This document shows, piece after piece, positions 37,439 to 46,175 of a DNA stretch of 64,000 nucleotides. Source of the stretch: Brasilonema sp. UFV-L1 (GTDB lineage Bacteria > Cyanobacteriota > Cyanobacteriia > Cyanobacteriales > Nostocaceae); assembly GCF_012912105.1 (NCBI RefSeq), contig NZ_QMEA01000002.1, positions 1 through 64,000 of the forward strand. The letters are read 5' to 3'. Each line of letters opens with the position of its first letter. Position 1 is the first letter of the stretch. Made by a program: the position numbers and the translations under genes. The notes under the pieces were generated by a model that saw only the letters and a list, made by a program, of their open reading frames with translations, had not been told where the DNA came from and did no database searches.

Positions 37439-38530
37439 ATGCTCAACAATCATATTAGTAAGAAAAAAGTTGCTATTCTCATTGAAAATGATGTGGAAGA
37501 TTCGGAATTTCAAGTTCCTTACAATGCATTCAAGCAAGCAGGAATAGAAGTCGTTGTCCTCGGTTCCCGCGTCAACGAAACTTATAAAGGGAAACAAGGA
37601 AAACTTTCTAAGCAAGCCGACGGTACCACAACTGAAGCAATGGCTTCTGATTTTGATGCTGTGGTAATTCCCGGTGGAATGGCTCCTGACAAAATGCGGC
37701 GTAACCCCAATACAGTCAGGTTTGTGCAAGAAGCGATGCAGCAAGGAAAATTAGTAGCTGCAGTTTGTCACGGACCACAAGTTTTAATTGAAGGCGACTT
37801 ACTCAAGGGCAAAAAAGCCACTGGTTTCTTGGCAATTCGCAAAGATATGATTAATGCGGGTGCTGATTATATAGATGAACCTTTAGTCATTGATGGAAAT
37901 TTAATTACATCACGTCATCCGGGAGATTTGTCAATTTTCTCCACAGCTCTACTAAGTCGTCTAGGTTATGGTGGTAAAGATGCAGCTTTGCCAGATGAAA
38001 CAGACACAAGAGCTGAATGGTGGAAATTAGCTGATGCTTGGGGTGGTTCCACCAAGGGTGAGATTGTCAAAGCTTTAAATACAGTTCTTTCTGGTGAGCG
38101 TTATTCCCAAGAAGCGCTGGAGAAATATAGCGAGAAAGAATCGGATGCACAAATAAAATCTCTGTTTCAGGAGATGATTGGTAATAAACAGCGCCACATC
38201 GAATTTTTAGAAACGCGTTTGAATGAACTGGGTGAAAAGCCTTCTTTAGCAGCAAATATCGCTAACCAGTACGCGAAGGTAAAAACAGCTCTGACAGGAA
38301 GCGACGATATTTATCAGTTGCGTTCTGCTTTGGGTGACGTACAAACAGGTATCGGTGATATTGGCAATTTGATAGCAGCCACAACTGATCCAGTTTCAAC
38401 TGCCATTTTCACACAAATCCACAAAGATCTGTTGACGTACGAACAGCGACTTGTAGATTTGTATCGGACGCGGGTAGGCGCACAACTGAAGTCTGCTAAA
38501 CCGACAACAGGAGCTGCTGTCACGATGTAA
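37439..38530 (+). CDS. DJ-1/PfpI protein fused to a helical-bundle domain
   Basis: In this 363-residue protein, residues 1-185 are a DJ-1/PfpI domain with the nucleophile elbow AAVCHGPQ (Cys110, His111) and an acidic residue in ENDVEDSEF. Residues 195-345 are helical, with paired Glu/His segments (FQEMIGNKQRHIEFLETRL, QIHKDLLTYEQRLVDLYRT). They resemble ferritin-like stress proteins (DUF2383/PA2169 type). DJ-1 relatives repair glycated proteins or act as chaperones. The AAGGAG ribosome site supports ATG 37439. Confidence 0.8.
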   Translation: MLNNHISKKKVAILIENDVEDSEFQVPYNAFKQAGIEVVVLGSRVNETYKGKQGKLSKQADGTTTEAMASDFDAVVIPGGMAPDKMRRNPNTVRFVQEAMQQGKLVAAVCHGPQVLIEGDLLKGKKATGFLAIRKDMINAGADYIDEPLVIDGNLITSRHPGDLSIFSTALLSRLGYGGKDAALPDETDTRAEWWKLADAWGGSTKGEIVKALNTVLSGERYSQEALEKYSEKESDAQIKSLFQEMIGNKQRHIEFLETRLNELGEKPSLAANIANQYAKVKTALTGSDDIYQLRSALGDVQTGIGDIGNLIAATTDPVSTAIFTQIHKDLLTYEQRLVDLYRTRVGAQLKSAKPTTGAAVTM

Positions 38531-38690
38531 AGTCTTTGTGGAACGAACCATATAGGCACAAAGTAGAAAGAAAAAAAATATCAGGATCTGACATTATGAC
38601 GGGTAGTCGTGTCAAATCAGGAAACTAGCCCCCAGCGCTTACTAGCCTTGGTTTAATGGTTCGTTTTCAAGAGTCGAGGGAGGGAAGAAC

Positions 38691-39395
38691 GTGGCATCAA
38701 CATGGGAAAATCAGCAGGGTCAGGGTCAGACACAAGCCAGTGAAACAGAGCGTTGGGCGACATTAATTGGCGGTAGCGCAATGGTTTTGCTTGGGTTAAG
38801 TCAACGCTCTCTTAGGGGAGTATTGATGGCTTTGGCAGGAGGCGGATTAATTTATCAAGGTGCAACTAAACAAAGCACGATTAAGCAAGCACAGCAAGCA
38901 ATCAGCGGCGGTATGAGTCAAGCTATCAAAGTGGAAAAGACAGTAACAATTGATAAAGGGGCAGATGAGCTTTACCGCTTTTGGCATAACTTTGAAAATC
39001 TGCCTCATTTTATGAAGCATCTCAAGTCTGTAAAGGTACACGACAATAAGCGTTCTCACTGGATTGCGAGTGCGCCTTTAGGTACAAGTGTAGAGTGGGA
39101 TGCAAATATTATTGAAGACCGGGAAAATGAATTGATTTCTTGGGCTTCTGTGGAAAGTGCAGACATTGACAACTCTGGTTTTGTCCGCTTCAAAAAAGCT
39201 CCTGGTGACCGTGGAACTGAGGTCAAAGTTGTTGTTGAATATAACCCGCCTGGTGGTGCTTTAGCATCTATTTTCGCCAAACTTTTTGGTGAAGAGCCAG
39301 AACAACAAATAGGAGATGATTTACGCCGTTTCAAGATGTTGATGGAAGCAGGCGAAATTGCTACCACTGAGGGACAACCAACAGGTAAGCAATAA
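38691..39395 (+). CDS. SRPBCC-domain protein with N-terminal membrane hairpin
   Basis: This 234-residue protein begins with two short hydrophobic segments (WATLIGGSAMVLLGLSQRS, RGVLMALAGGGLIYQG; DUF2892-like). A START/polyketide-cyclase (SRPBCC) domain follows from about residue 80 (VEKTVTIDKGADELYRFWHNFENLPHFM ... VVVEYNPPGG). Ligand unknown; such proteins are common in osmotic-stress clusters. GTG 38691 has a strong GAGGGAGGGAAG site. Confidence 0.85.
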   Translation: MASTWENQQGQGQTQASETERWATLIGGSAMVLLGLSQRSLRGVLMALAGGGLIYQGATKQSTIKQAQQAISGGMSQAIKVEKTVTIDKGADELYRFWHNFENLPHFMKHLKSVKVHDNKRSHWIASAPLGTSVEWDANIIEDRENELISWASVESADIDNSGFVRFKKAPGDRGTEVKVVVEYNPPGGALASIFAKLFGEEPEQQIGDDLRRFKMLMEAGEIATTEGQPTGKQ

Positions 39396-39537
39396 AGTCA
39401 AAAGAAATAAGGCAGGACTTTGAGCTTTTCAAGTTCTGTTAACAGTTAAAGCTTTGGTCTTTAGTTTGTAGTCATAGCTTAAATAATTCAGACAAGCTAA
39501 TGACCAGAAGTCAAGTAAAGTACAATGGAGGATTATT

Positions 39538-40098
39538 ATGAATCGTTTACGTCAAATTCTGACAGTTTTTCTGGTTGGTTTAACATTTTTTGTCATGCAA
39601 GCTTTTGGCTATAACGGATTACAAGCTCAAGCTAACAGCACCGTCACAAGCCCAGAAGGTATTTATTACAAAGGAACACCTACAGGCAGTAGTGGCAATA
39701 TCGATAATAATGATAACGTCAGCAACGACAACAAGCAGTTTGAGCAATCCAGAAACAACCTAAAAGAAACTGCTGAAAATTTACGCGAAAAAGTTAACAA
39801 CGTTACTGAATCAGTTTCTCGCAACGTGGGTGACGCTGTAAAAACTCCAGAAGGTATTTATTACAAAGCAACACCTAATGAAGACAATTTCAGCAACAGC
39901 CATAAGCTATCTCAAAATAACGAAAACCCTCTCAAAAAAGTTGCTGATAATGTTCGTGAAAAACTCAATCTTGATGAAGAAGTTCCTCGCAGCACAAAAG
40001 AATTTTTGAAATCAACAGAAAAAAGAGTTGAAAAGACAGTTGAGCCTGTAACTGGAAAATCAGAAGGATACTATCAAGAACCTCCCAGAGTTAGATAA
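39538..40098 (+). CDS. Secreted LEA-like protein with PEGIYYK repeats
   Basis: This 186-residue protein has a signal peptide (ILTVFLVGLTFFVMQAFG...QAQA). The mature part is hydrophilic, with a motif repeated twice, TSPEGIYYKGTP and KTPEGIYYKATP. Each copy is followed by an amphipathic helix of LEA character (NLREKVNNVTESV and VADNVREKLNLD). A third YYQEPP ends it. LEA proteins protect membranes and proteins during drying; the assignment is by composition. GGAGG precedes ATG. Confidence 0.7.
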   Translation: MNRLRQILTVFLVGLTFFVMQAFGYNGLQAQANSTVTSPEGIYYKGTPTGSSGNIDNNDNVSNDNKQFEQSRNNLKETAENLREKVNNVTESVSRNVGDAVKTPEGIYYKATPNEDNFSNSHKLSQNNENPLKKVADNVREKLNLDEEVPRSTKEFLKSTEKRVEKTVEPVTGKSEGYYQEPPRVR

Positions 40099-40189
40099 GT
40101 AAAGTTCGACAAGTAAAGTTCATGGTGTAGGGTGCGCTAAGTCCCTACACCTTGATAACAAATGAGCAATGACTAAGGATTAAAGACTT

Positions 40190-41359
40190 ATGAAAGCAGT
40201 TTGTTGGAATGGTGCTAATGATGTGCGAGTCGAAACAGTGCCAGATCCAAAAATTATTAACCCGCGTGATGCCATTGTCAAAATTACCTCAACAGCAATT
40301 TGCGGTTCTGATTTGCATCTTTACGACGGCTTCATCCCCACAATGGAAAAGGGTGATATCCTTGGTCATGAGTTTATGGGGGAAGTCGTTGAAATTGGTA
40401 GTGCAGTTAAGAAAATTAAAGTAGGCGATCGCGTTGTTGTTCCCTTCACAATAGCCTGTGGTAACTGCTATTTTTGCAAACGAGATTATTGGTCATTGTG
40501 TGACAATTCTAACCCCAACGGTTGGATGGCAGAAACATTGATGGGTTATTCACCATCTGGTCTATTTGGTTACTCTCATATGTTAGGTGGTTACGCTGGA
40601 GGTCAAGCAGAATACGCCAGAGTACCCTTTGCCGATGTAGGCTTATTCAAAATTCCTGATAATTTAACGGATGACCAAGTATTGTTTTTAACAGATATTT
40701 TCCCAACCGGTTATATGGCAGCGGAAAATTGCAACATTAAACCTGGTGATGTTATTGCCATCTGGGGTTGTGGACCAGTTGGGCAATTTGCAATCAAGAG
40801 TGCTTATTTGCTGGGTGCAGAACGTGTGATCGCCATTGACCGTATCCCCGAACGTCTGCAAATGGCTAAAGAACAAGGCAAGGCAGAAGTCCTCAACTAT
40901 GAACAAGTGAATGTTGGGGAGGCTCTCAAAGAAATGACTGGTGGTCGTGGTCCTGATGCTGTGATTGATGCAGTCGGGATGGAAGCGCACGGCACAGACT
41001 TTATGGCATTATACGACAAAGCAAAACAAGCAGTACGTTTAGAAACAGATAGACCTACAGCCTTGCGTGAAGTCCTTCTTTCTTGTAGTAAAGGCGGTCA
41101 CGTATCAATACCGGGTGTTTACGGAGGCTTTTTAGACAAAGTGCCGATGGGTGCTGCGATGAACAAAGCTTTGACCATCAAGACAGGACAAACCCACGTT
41201 CACAAGTACTTACGTCCTTTACTTGAGCACATACAAAATGGCAAAATCGACCCATCATTTGTCATCACTCATCGTTTTCCCCTAGAACAAGCGCCCTACG
41301 GCTACGAAATTTTTAAGCACAAGAAAAACAACTGTATCAAAGTTGTTCTCAAACCTTAA
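40190..41359 (+). CDS. Zinc-dependent alcohol dehydrogenase family protein
   Basis: This 389-residue MDR enzyme has catalytic zinc ligands in [12 protein letters not shown] and GHEFMGEV, structural zinc cysteines in [16 protein letters not shown], and the NAD-binding [11 protein letters not shown]. An insertion with [17 protein letters not shown] recalls glutathione-dependent formaldehyde dehydrogenase relatives. It probably oxidises aldehydes or alcohols formed under stress; the substrate is unknown. It is 91 bases after the LEA-like gene. Confidence 0.88.
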   Translation: MKAVCWNGANDVRVETVPDPKIINPRDAIVKITSTAICGSDLHLYDGFIPTMEKGDILGHEFMGEVVEIGSAVKKIKVGDRVVVPFTIACGNCYFCKRDYWSLCDNSNPNGWMAETLMGYSPSGLFGYSHMLGGYAGGQAEYARVPFADVGLFKIPDNLTDDQVLFLTDIFPTGYMAAENCNIKPGDVIAIWGCGPVGQFAIKSAYLLGAERVIAIDRIPERLQMAKEQGKAEVLNYEQVNVGEALKEMTGGRGPDAVIDAVGMEAHGTDFMALYDKAKQAVRLETDRPTALREVLLSCSKGGHVSIPGVYGGFLDKVPMGAAMNKALTIKTGQTHVHKYLRPLLEHIQNGKIDPSFVITHRFPLEQAPYGYEIFKHKKNNCIKVVLKP

Positions 41360-41420
41360 CAGTATTGGTCATTTGTCCTTTGCTGCAAATGACCAATAAC
41401 TAATGACTAATAACCAAACT

Positions 41421-42608
41421 ATGTTTGAATCTCTAAAAAAAGAACTATCCCGCCGTTCTCTTTTACATAAAGTAGGCTTTGGGTTCATGGGACTCAGTGT
41501 TGCTGGGACACTTGGACATATTATCAAACCGGCTCGTACCTTAGCCCAATCAGAAGCAGCACCATCTAACGAACCATCTTCTGTGCCTCCCAACAAAAAG
41601 CTAGGATGGGCAGTTGTTGGTTTGGGTAAGTTTGCTACCCAGCAGATAATGCCCTCGTTTGCAGAGTGCAAGAGTTCAAAATTAGTGGCTTTAGTGAGTG
41701 GCGATAGCGCGAAAGCCGAAAAGTATGCAAAGCAATACGGCGTCAATCCCAAAAATATTTATAAATACCAGAACTATGACTCTATCCGCAACAACCCTGA
41801 AGTAGATATTATCTATATCATCTTGCCCAACGGCATGCATGCAGAATATAGTATTCGTGGAGCGCAAGCAGGCAAACACATCATGTGTGAAAAGCCGATG
41901 GCGAACACGGTAGAAGAATGCCAAGCAATGATTGATGCGGCAAAAAAAGCAAACCGCAAGTTAATGATTGCTTACCGCGCCCAATACGAACCATACAACC
42001 TCGCCACCATTCAACTTGCTCAAAGTGGCAAACTTGGTAAACTCAAGTTAATCACCTCAGATCACGGACGAAATCTCAACCCCAAAGATCCCGCCGACGT
42101 TTGGCGGATGCAAAAAAAACTTGCTGGCGGCGGTTCCCTCTACGACATCGGTGTCTACAGCTTACAAGCAGCACGGTACATCACTCGTGAGGAACCCGTA
42201 GCAATTAGTGCCATGACGTACAGCACTCCTGACGATCCCCGCTTTCGAGAAGTCGAGGAAAATGTCAACTTCGTGCTGCGTTTCCCTAGCGGCGTCCTTG
42301 CCAACTGCACCTCCAGCTACGGCTACTCAAATACCAAACGCATACAAGTTTTCGGATCTGACGCTGTCTTAGAATTAGACCCAGCAACCGACTACTACAA
42401 ACATCGCCTAACAATTAAGGACAAAAACGGTAACCAAGAGCAAAAAATTGAAGAAAAGAACCAGTTCGCCCTAGAAATGGATCACCTATCCGAGTCCATC
42501 ATACAGAACAAACAACCCAAAACCCCCGGCGAAGAAGGCTTGCAAGACGTTAAACTTATGCAGCTCATTTACGAAGCCGCCCGCACAGGCAAAACCATCA
42601 AAGTTTAG
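41421..42608 (+). CDS. Tat-exported Gfo/Idh/MocA oxidoreductase
   Basis: This roughly 395-residue protein starts with a twin-arginine signal (LSRRSLLHKVGFGFMG...TLAQS). The Rossmann domain is GWAVVGLGKFATQQIMPSF, with the family motif CEKPMANT; the C-terminal domain includes GGGSLYDIGVYSLQ. It resembles glucose-fructose oxidoreductase, which keeps NADP bound and makes sorbitol as an osmoprotectant. ATG 41421 is preferred because the in-frame ATG at 41403 lies inside a generic ATGACTAATAAC filler repeat. Confidence 0.85.
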   Translation: MFESLKKELSRRSLLHKVGFGFMGLSVAGTLGHIIKPARTLAQSEAAPSNEPSSVPPNKKLGWAVVGLGKFATQQIMPSFAECKSSKLVALVSGDSAKAEKYAKQYGVNPKNIYKYQNYDSIRNNPEVDIIYIILPNGMHAEYSIRGAQAGKHIMCEKPMANTVEECQAMIDAAKKANRKLMIAYRAQYEPYNLATIQLAQSGKLGKLKLITSDHGRNLNPKDPADVWRMQKKLAGGGSLYDIGVYSLQAARYITREEPVAISAMTYSTPDDPRFREVEENVNFVLRFPSGVLANCTSSYGYSNTKRIQVFGSDAVLELDPATDYYKHRLTIKDKNGNQEQKIEEKNQFALEMDHLSESIIQNKQPKTPGEEGLQDVKLMQLIYEAARTGKTIKV

Positions 42609-42698
42609 CACTCTCCAACTCTCCTCTTCCTTTTCTTTCTTTGCGTCCTTCGCGTCCTTCGCGGTTCGTTTTCCATAAACCTAACTGAGGAAACAAAT

Positions 42699-43040
42699 AT
42701 GGCTGACACAAGCGTTAAAAAAGTAGACTCCGCCTATTCTCCCAAAGGTGAACAGGGTCAAAAGTATCTTGCATCTGGCACATCTGTTTCAATGCGTCTT
42801 TGGGAAAATGAACAACCTGGTGAACCCAAAGAACTAGCAACACGCGAATATGAAACTGTAGGTTATGTCATCACTGGTCGTGCCGAATTGCACATTGAAG
42901 GTCAAGTTGTTTTACTAGAGCCAGGAAGTTCCTGGGTCGTGCCAAAAGGAGCATCCCACACTTATAAAATTCTAGAACCATTGACCGCTGTTGAGGCAAC
43001 TCATCCACCTGCCCAAGTTCATGGTCGAGACGAGAATTAA
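42699..43040 (+). CDS. Cupin-domain protein
   Basis: This 113-residue single-domain cupin has the two motif regions TREYETVGYVITGRAELHIEG and PGSSWVVPKGASHTYKI. Metal-binding histidines are reduced: motif 1 has no HxH pair, so a metal enzyme role is uncertain. GAGGAAACAAAT precedes ATG. It lies 90 bases behind the Gfo/Idh gene and ends with a strong terminator. Confidence 0.85.
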   Translation: MADTSVKKVDSAYSPKGEQGQKYLASGTSVSMRLWENEQPGEPKELATREYETVGYVITGRAELHIEGQVVLLEPGSSWVVPKGASHTYKILEPLTAVEATHPPAQVHGRDEN

Positions 43041-43084
43041 TTTATACCTATTAACTTTTGACGAAATTCGCTCTTACTCATATT

Positions 43085-43113
43085 AAACCAAAAGCTAAGC
43101 TTTTGGTTTTTTC
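43085..43113 (+). terminator. Terminator of the cupin gene
   Basis: AAACCAAAAGCT-A-AGCTTTTGGTTT is a perfect 12-bp palindrome with a T-run (TTTTTTC). Confidence 0.9.
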
Positions 43114-43273
43114 TTGATTTTCTAATAGTTAGAGCCTCTGAAGGTGCATTCTTTGACTTATCAAGAAACGAGATGCCCTCAATCAATTTACTTATTTTCT
43201 AACTATTTTTTTTGTAGTTTTTATTGAACCATAGAGTGATGTACAGCAAGTCTTAAATGAGTTTCCTAGAAAT

Positions 43274-43322
43274 CATAGGTAGCACAAGAATCAGATTAGT
43301 CTGATTTTGTGCCAGACCTATG
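43274..43322 (+). promoter_or_regulatory. Leader hairpin upstream of manganese catalase
   Basis: CATAGGT...ACCTATG encloses GCACAA.AATCAGA-TTAG-TCTGATT.TTGTGC, a long near-perfect hairpin ending 22 bases before the catalase ATG. It may be a 5' leader structure, or an operator if it lies at the promoter. Confidence 0.55.
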
Positions 43323-43344
43323 TCTAACTAATTAGGTAATAATA

Positions 43345-44265
43345 ATGTTCTACCACACCAAGAAGCTACAGTATTTCAAAGCACCAGAAAAACCAGACCC
43401 TATTTACGCGAAGAAAATTCAAGAACTCATCGGCGGTACTTTTGGTGAAATGACCGTGATGATGCAGTACCTGTTCCAGGGTTGGAATTGTCGCGGGCCT
43501 GCTAAATACCGCGATATGCTTTTAGATATTGGTACCGAAGAAATCGGTCACGTTGAGATGCTTGCTACGATGATTGCTCACCTTCTAGATAAAGCACCCA
43601 TCAAATTGCAAGAAGATGGTGCAAAAGACCCAGTAGTGGGTGCGGTTATGGGTGGTACCAATCCACAAGATGTCATTACAGATATCATGGGGGCAGCTAT
43701 GAATCCCCAACACGCGATTGTCTCTGGTTTGGGTGCTATGCCATCCGACAGCGTCGGTTTCCCCTGGAACGGTCGCTTTATCGTTGCAAGTGGTAACCTC
43801 TTGGCAGATTTTCGGTCAAATCTGCATGCCGAATCTCAAGGACGCTTACAAGCAGTGCGAATGTATGAAATGAGCAACGACCCAGGAGTTAAAGATACCC
43901 TGAGTTTCATGATAGCCCGTGACACCATGCATCAAAACCAATGGCTAGCTGCTGTTCAGGATTTAGAACAATCCGGACTAGAAACAACCCCTGTTCCCAG
44001 TTCTTTCCCATTAGACTTGGAGAAGCGCGAGTTTGCTTATCAGTTCTGGAATCATTCTGAAGGTACAGAAAGTTCTGAAGGTCGCTGGGCAAAAGGTCCT
44101 TCTCCAGACGGTAAAGGTGAATTCCAGTATGTAGAAAATCCTAAACCGCTAGGACCAGAACCATTACCTCCTCAAAGCGATCCAAGACTGCACGGGACGC
44201 CTTTAAACAAACAAGCACAAGGTAGCGCTGATCCTTTGATTAATCGCACGACTATCGGTAGCTGA
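43345..44265 (+). CDS. Manganese catalase
   Basis: This 306-residue protein has dimanganese ligands at the same positions as the Lactobacillus enzyme: Glu35 (GEMTVMMQYLFQG), Glu66 and His69 (EEIGHVEM), followed by HAESQGRLQAVR and TMHQNQW. It destroys hydrogen peroxide without haem. The C-terminal Pro/Gly-rich tail is typical of the long cyanobacterial form. A hairpin lies in the leader. The stop is followed within 5 bases by the remnant of tnpB on the other strand. Confidence 0.93.
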   Translation: MFYHTKKLQYFKAPEKPDPIYAKKIQELIGGTFGEMTVMMQYLFQGWNCRGPAKYRDMLLDIGTEEIGHVEMLATMIAHLLDKAPIKLQEDGAKDPVVGAVMGGTNPQDVITDIMGAAMNPQHAIVSGLGAMPSDSVGFPWNGRFIVASGNLLADFRSNLHAESQGRLQAVRMYEMSNDPGVKDTLSFMIARDTMHQNQWLAAVQDLEQSGLETTPVPSSFPLDLEKREFAYQFWNHSEGTESSEGRWAKGPSPDGKGEFQYVENPKPLGPEPLPPQSDPRLHGTPLNKQAQGSADPLINRTTIGS

Positions 44266-44270
44266 ACTAC

Positions 44271-44752
44271 CTACACCGACCTTGCGGTACGATGTAGGCT
44301 TCCCAATTCATCAGGAGTTGCCGCCCCGGTCGTAGACTTTCGTCCAAACCGCTTTGGTCTTACACCCCCTCCAAGGGCAGTAGCGCTGGTTCCCAACGCT
44401 CTTACGAGTTCGCCAGTTGCTCCACTTGGGGAAACACGCGCTTGTGCTACAACGGAGGGAACCTCCCGCAGTCGCCACAACGGGGGGAACCCTCCGATAG
44501 CGCAGCGGGCAAGGGAGGGCATAGCTTTGATCGGAGGTTTCCTCCGATCAAACAACTCTTGGCAAGGCGCTGCTCTTGGCAACGCACTGGCTCCCCAAGA
44601 CCGCACTGGCTCACCAATATCCGCAAACCTTCATTTCTGATATTAATCGCTGCATTTATGTCTCTGTCATGGTGCGTATTGCAGTGTGGACAAGAAAATG
44701 AGCGAACCGAGAGATCCATCTTTTCGAGCGGTAGCAGCGTAACATTACACAA
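44271..44752 (-). pseudogene. tnpB: tnpB (IS200/IS605 family) C-terminal remnant, broken by repeats
   Basis: The reverse strand encodes the TnpB zinc ribbon and last RuvC Asp (SFSCPHCNTHHDRDINAAINIRNEGLRIL, about 44645-44710). The usual TnpB tail appears downstream in another frame (ALGTSATALGGG...GRKSTTGAATPDELGS, about 44285-44400). Between them lie small palindromes, including perfect TTTGATCGGAGG-TTT-CCTCCGATCAAA (44526-44552). The first three quarters of the gene and tnpA are absent. TnpB is the RNA-guided nuclease related to Cas12; this copy is inactive. Confidence 0.8.
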
Positions 44753-44756
44753 ATGA

Positions 44757-45161
44757 GAGGAGGGGAAGAAACGACCTATTTCTAGGTATACCTTTTTTCC
44801 GCTTCAACACGGGCTTAAAACCCGTTACTTGTAATGAGGCACCGCAGTTTTTCCGGGTTTGGTGAAACGGTGAACGCTCCGTTAAAATGAGTCCCGACAG
44901 ATTAAGACGGGTGCTCAAAAAAAGGGGAGCCAGTGCGTTCGGCGGGGATGCCGACTTGAAGCAACTGGCGTGGTCATTTGGAAACGGGGAAGGAAGAGTC
45001 ACAAAGGAAAACAAGATCCAGTAGTACGCGATACGCGTTTGCGTATCCCGAGGGCGGGACGCTTTGCGACGAGCGCGCCCCCTATGCCTGCGGCACGGCT
45101 GTTGCCTATCGGGGCTAGCGTCAAGTCTCCGGCTGATCGCAAACAAGCAGACCTAGATATT
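44757..45161. repeat. Cluster of small palindromic elements
   Basis: There is no credible gene. Hairpins include ACGGGcttaaaaCCCGT (about 44807), a reverse-strand GCCA...TGGC-type element (44926-44971), and the GC-rich run CGCGATACGCG, GGGCGGGACGC, GCCTGCGGCACGGC near 45028-45105. Many appear inserted side by side. Confidence 0.65.
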
Positions 45162-45202
45162 CAGGACTTACGCAACTGGCAGTGCCAGTTGCGTAAGTCC
45201 TG
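45162..45202. repeat. Perfect 20-bp palindrome of the dispersed repeat
   Basis: CAGGACTTACGCAACTGGCA is followed by a single G and then its exact reverse complement. The same 20-mer is found singly at 131 and 48882. Two element ends placed head to head, or an empty element, would give this. Confidence 0.9.
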
Positions 45203-45241
45203 TTAAAGCTCAAACGCCTATATCCGGTGATCGACGATTAG

Positions 45242-45661
45242 GATTTACTAGTCGGTCAACAAGCTATTGCCACCACATTGAGCAATGCTATCAGTTCTGG
45301 AAGGATTACCCCAGCATAGCTGTTCACAGGTTCTCGTGGTACTGGCAAAACCTCCAGCGCTCGCATCCTCGCCAAATCTCTCAATTGCTTGGAGGTAGAA
45401 AGTCCTACCACTCAACCGTGTGGTAAGTGTAACTCTTGTCAGGCGATCGCCAACGGGTCATCCTTGGACGTAGTCGAATTAGATGCCGCTAGCAACTCTG
45501 GTGTTGAAAACATAAGAGAAATCATAGAGCGCTGTCAATTTGCCCCAGTAGAAAGTCGATACAAAGTGTTCATTATTGACGAGTGCCATAGTCTCAGCAA
45601 TCAAGGGTGGCAAGCTCTTTTAAAGACTTTGGGTTTTCAAGGTTCTGATGAATTATTATAA
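45242..45661 (+). pseudogene. dnaX: dnaX (DNA polymerase III tau/gamma) fragment
   Basis: The frame reads LVGQQAIATTLSNAISSGRITPA, an in-frame stop (TAG 45317-45319) where DnaX has Tyr, then LFTGSRGTGKTSSARILAKSLNC (Walker A). The zinc site CGKCNSC, ELDAASNSGVENIRE and Walker B VFIIDECH follow. It breaks off at QALLKTL, where the family continues with EEPP. Both ends are missing, so it is a dead N-terminal third of a clamp-loader ATPase. The functional gene must be elsewhere. Confidence 0.85.
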
Positions 45662-45860
45662 GCTTTACGGTGTCTACCTTTGGCGTTTTATCAGTTCCTG
45701 TTTTTACCGCTTTGCGGGGACTGTTATCTGGTGGCGCTTTTGGTTGTTGCTGCCGTTCTTGGCTCACAAATTGAATATAACGAAGAGTGCCGAAGATTAT
45801 CAAGATAAATGCCGAAGATTATTACTATTCTTCGTGGTGCATTCAACGAAACCCTTGGCA

Positions 45861-45890
45861 TTGTTTCGGTACAATACCGTAAGCTATAGA
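45861..45890 (+). promoter_or_regulatory. Possible promoter with palindromic operator
   Basis: CGGTA-CAA-TACCG (45867-45879) lies between TTGTTT and TATAGA, spaced 18 bases, just upstream of the ribbon-helix-helix gene. Autoregulation by that protein would be typical. Confidence 0.45.
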
Positions 45891-45912
45891 AGAACAAACA
45901 AATTACACATAA

Positions 45913-46083
45913 ATGGCTAAGACAAATAAACCTCGATTGAATTTCACGTTGGATGAGGAGAGCAAAGATTTTATAGAAGAGTGGGCAAGGCAGGAACGCA
46001 GAAGCGTTGCCAATCTGCTGGAGGGGATTGTATTGGAGGCGGTTAGTCGAAAAAAGCAGGTGAATGGGAGTGGTCACTCTTAA
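45913..46083 (+). CDS. Small ribbon-helix-helix DNA-binding protein
   Basis: This 56-residue protein (KPRLNFTLDEESKDFIEEWARQERRS, then VANLLEGIVLEAV) has the strand-helix-helix pattern of CopG/Arc-type regulators. Such proteins bind DNA as dimers and are often antitoxins or plasmid copy regulators. It is the first gene of a compact cassette with a second small gene and a Uma2 nuclease. Start ATG 45913 has no strong ribosome site. Confidence 0.7.
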   Translation: MAKTNKPRLNFTLDEESKDFIEEWARQERRSVANLLEGIVLEAVSRKKQVNGSGHS

Positions 46084-46117
46084 ATGAAGTTGAGCGCTCG
46101 CAAAACTTCATTTTCGC

Positions 46118-46164
46118 TTGTCATGACAAAAACAGCTATAATGAATCTCATTTTTGTCCTGACA
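46118..46164 (+). promoter_or_regulatory. Two operator-like palindromes and a -10 box
   Basis: TTGTCATGACAA (46118-46129) and TTGTCCTGACA (46154-46164) flank TATAAT (46137-46142), ahead of the second small gene. A repeated half-site TTGTC suggests cooperative binding of a ribbon-helix-helix repressor. Confidence 0.5.
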
Positions 46165-46175
46165 GTGTTGAGTAT

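Noticed and set aside
44745-45146. 133-codon reverse frame
   Set aside because: It crosses several GC-rich palindromes, and its sequence is explained by repeat elements rather than a protein family.
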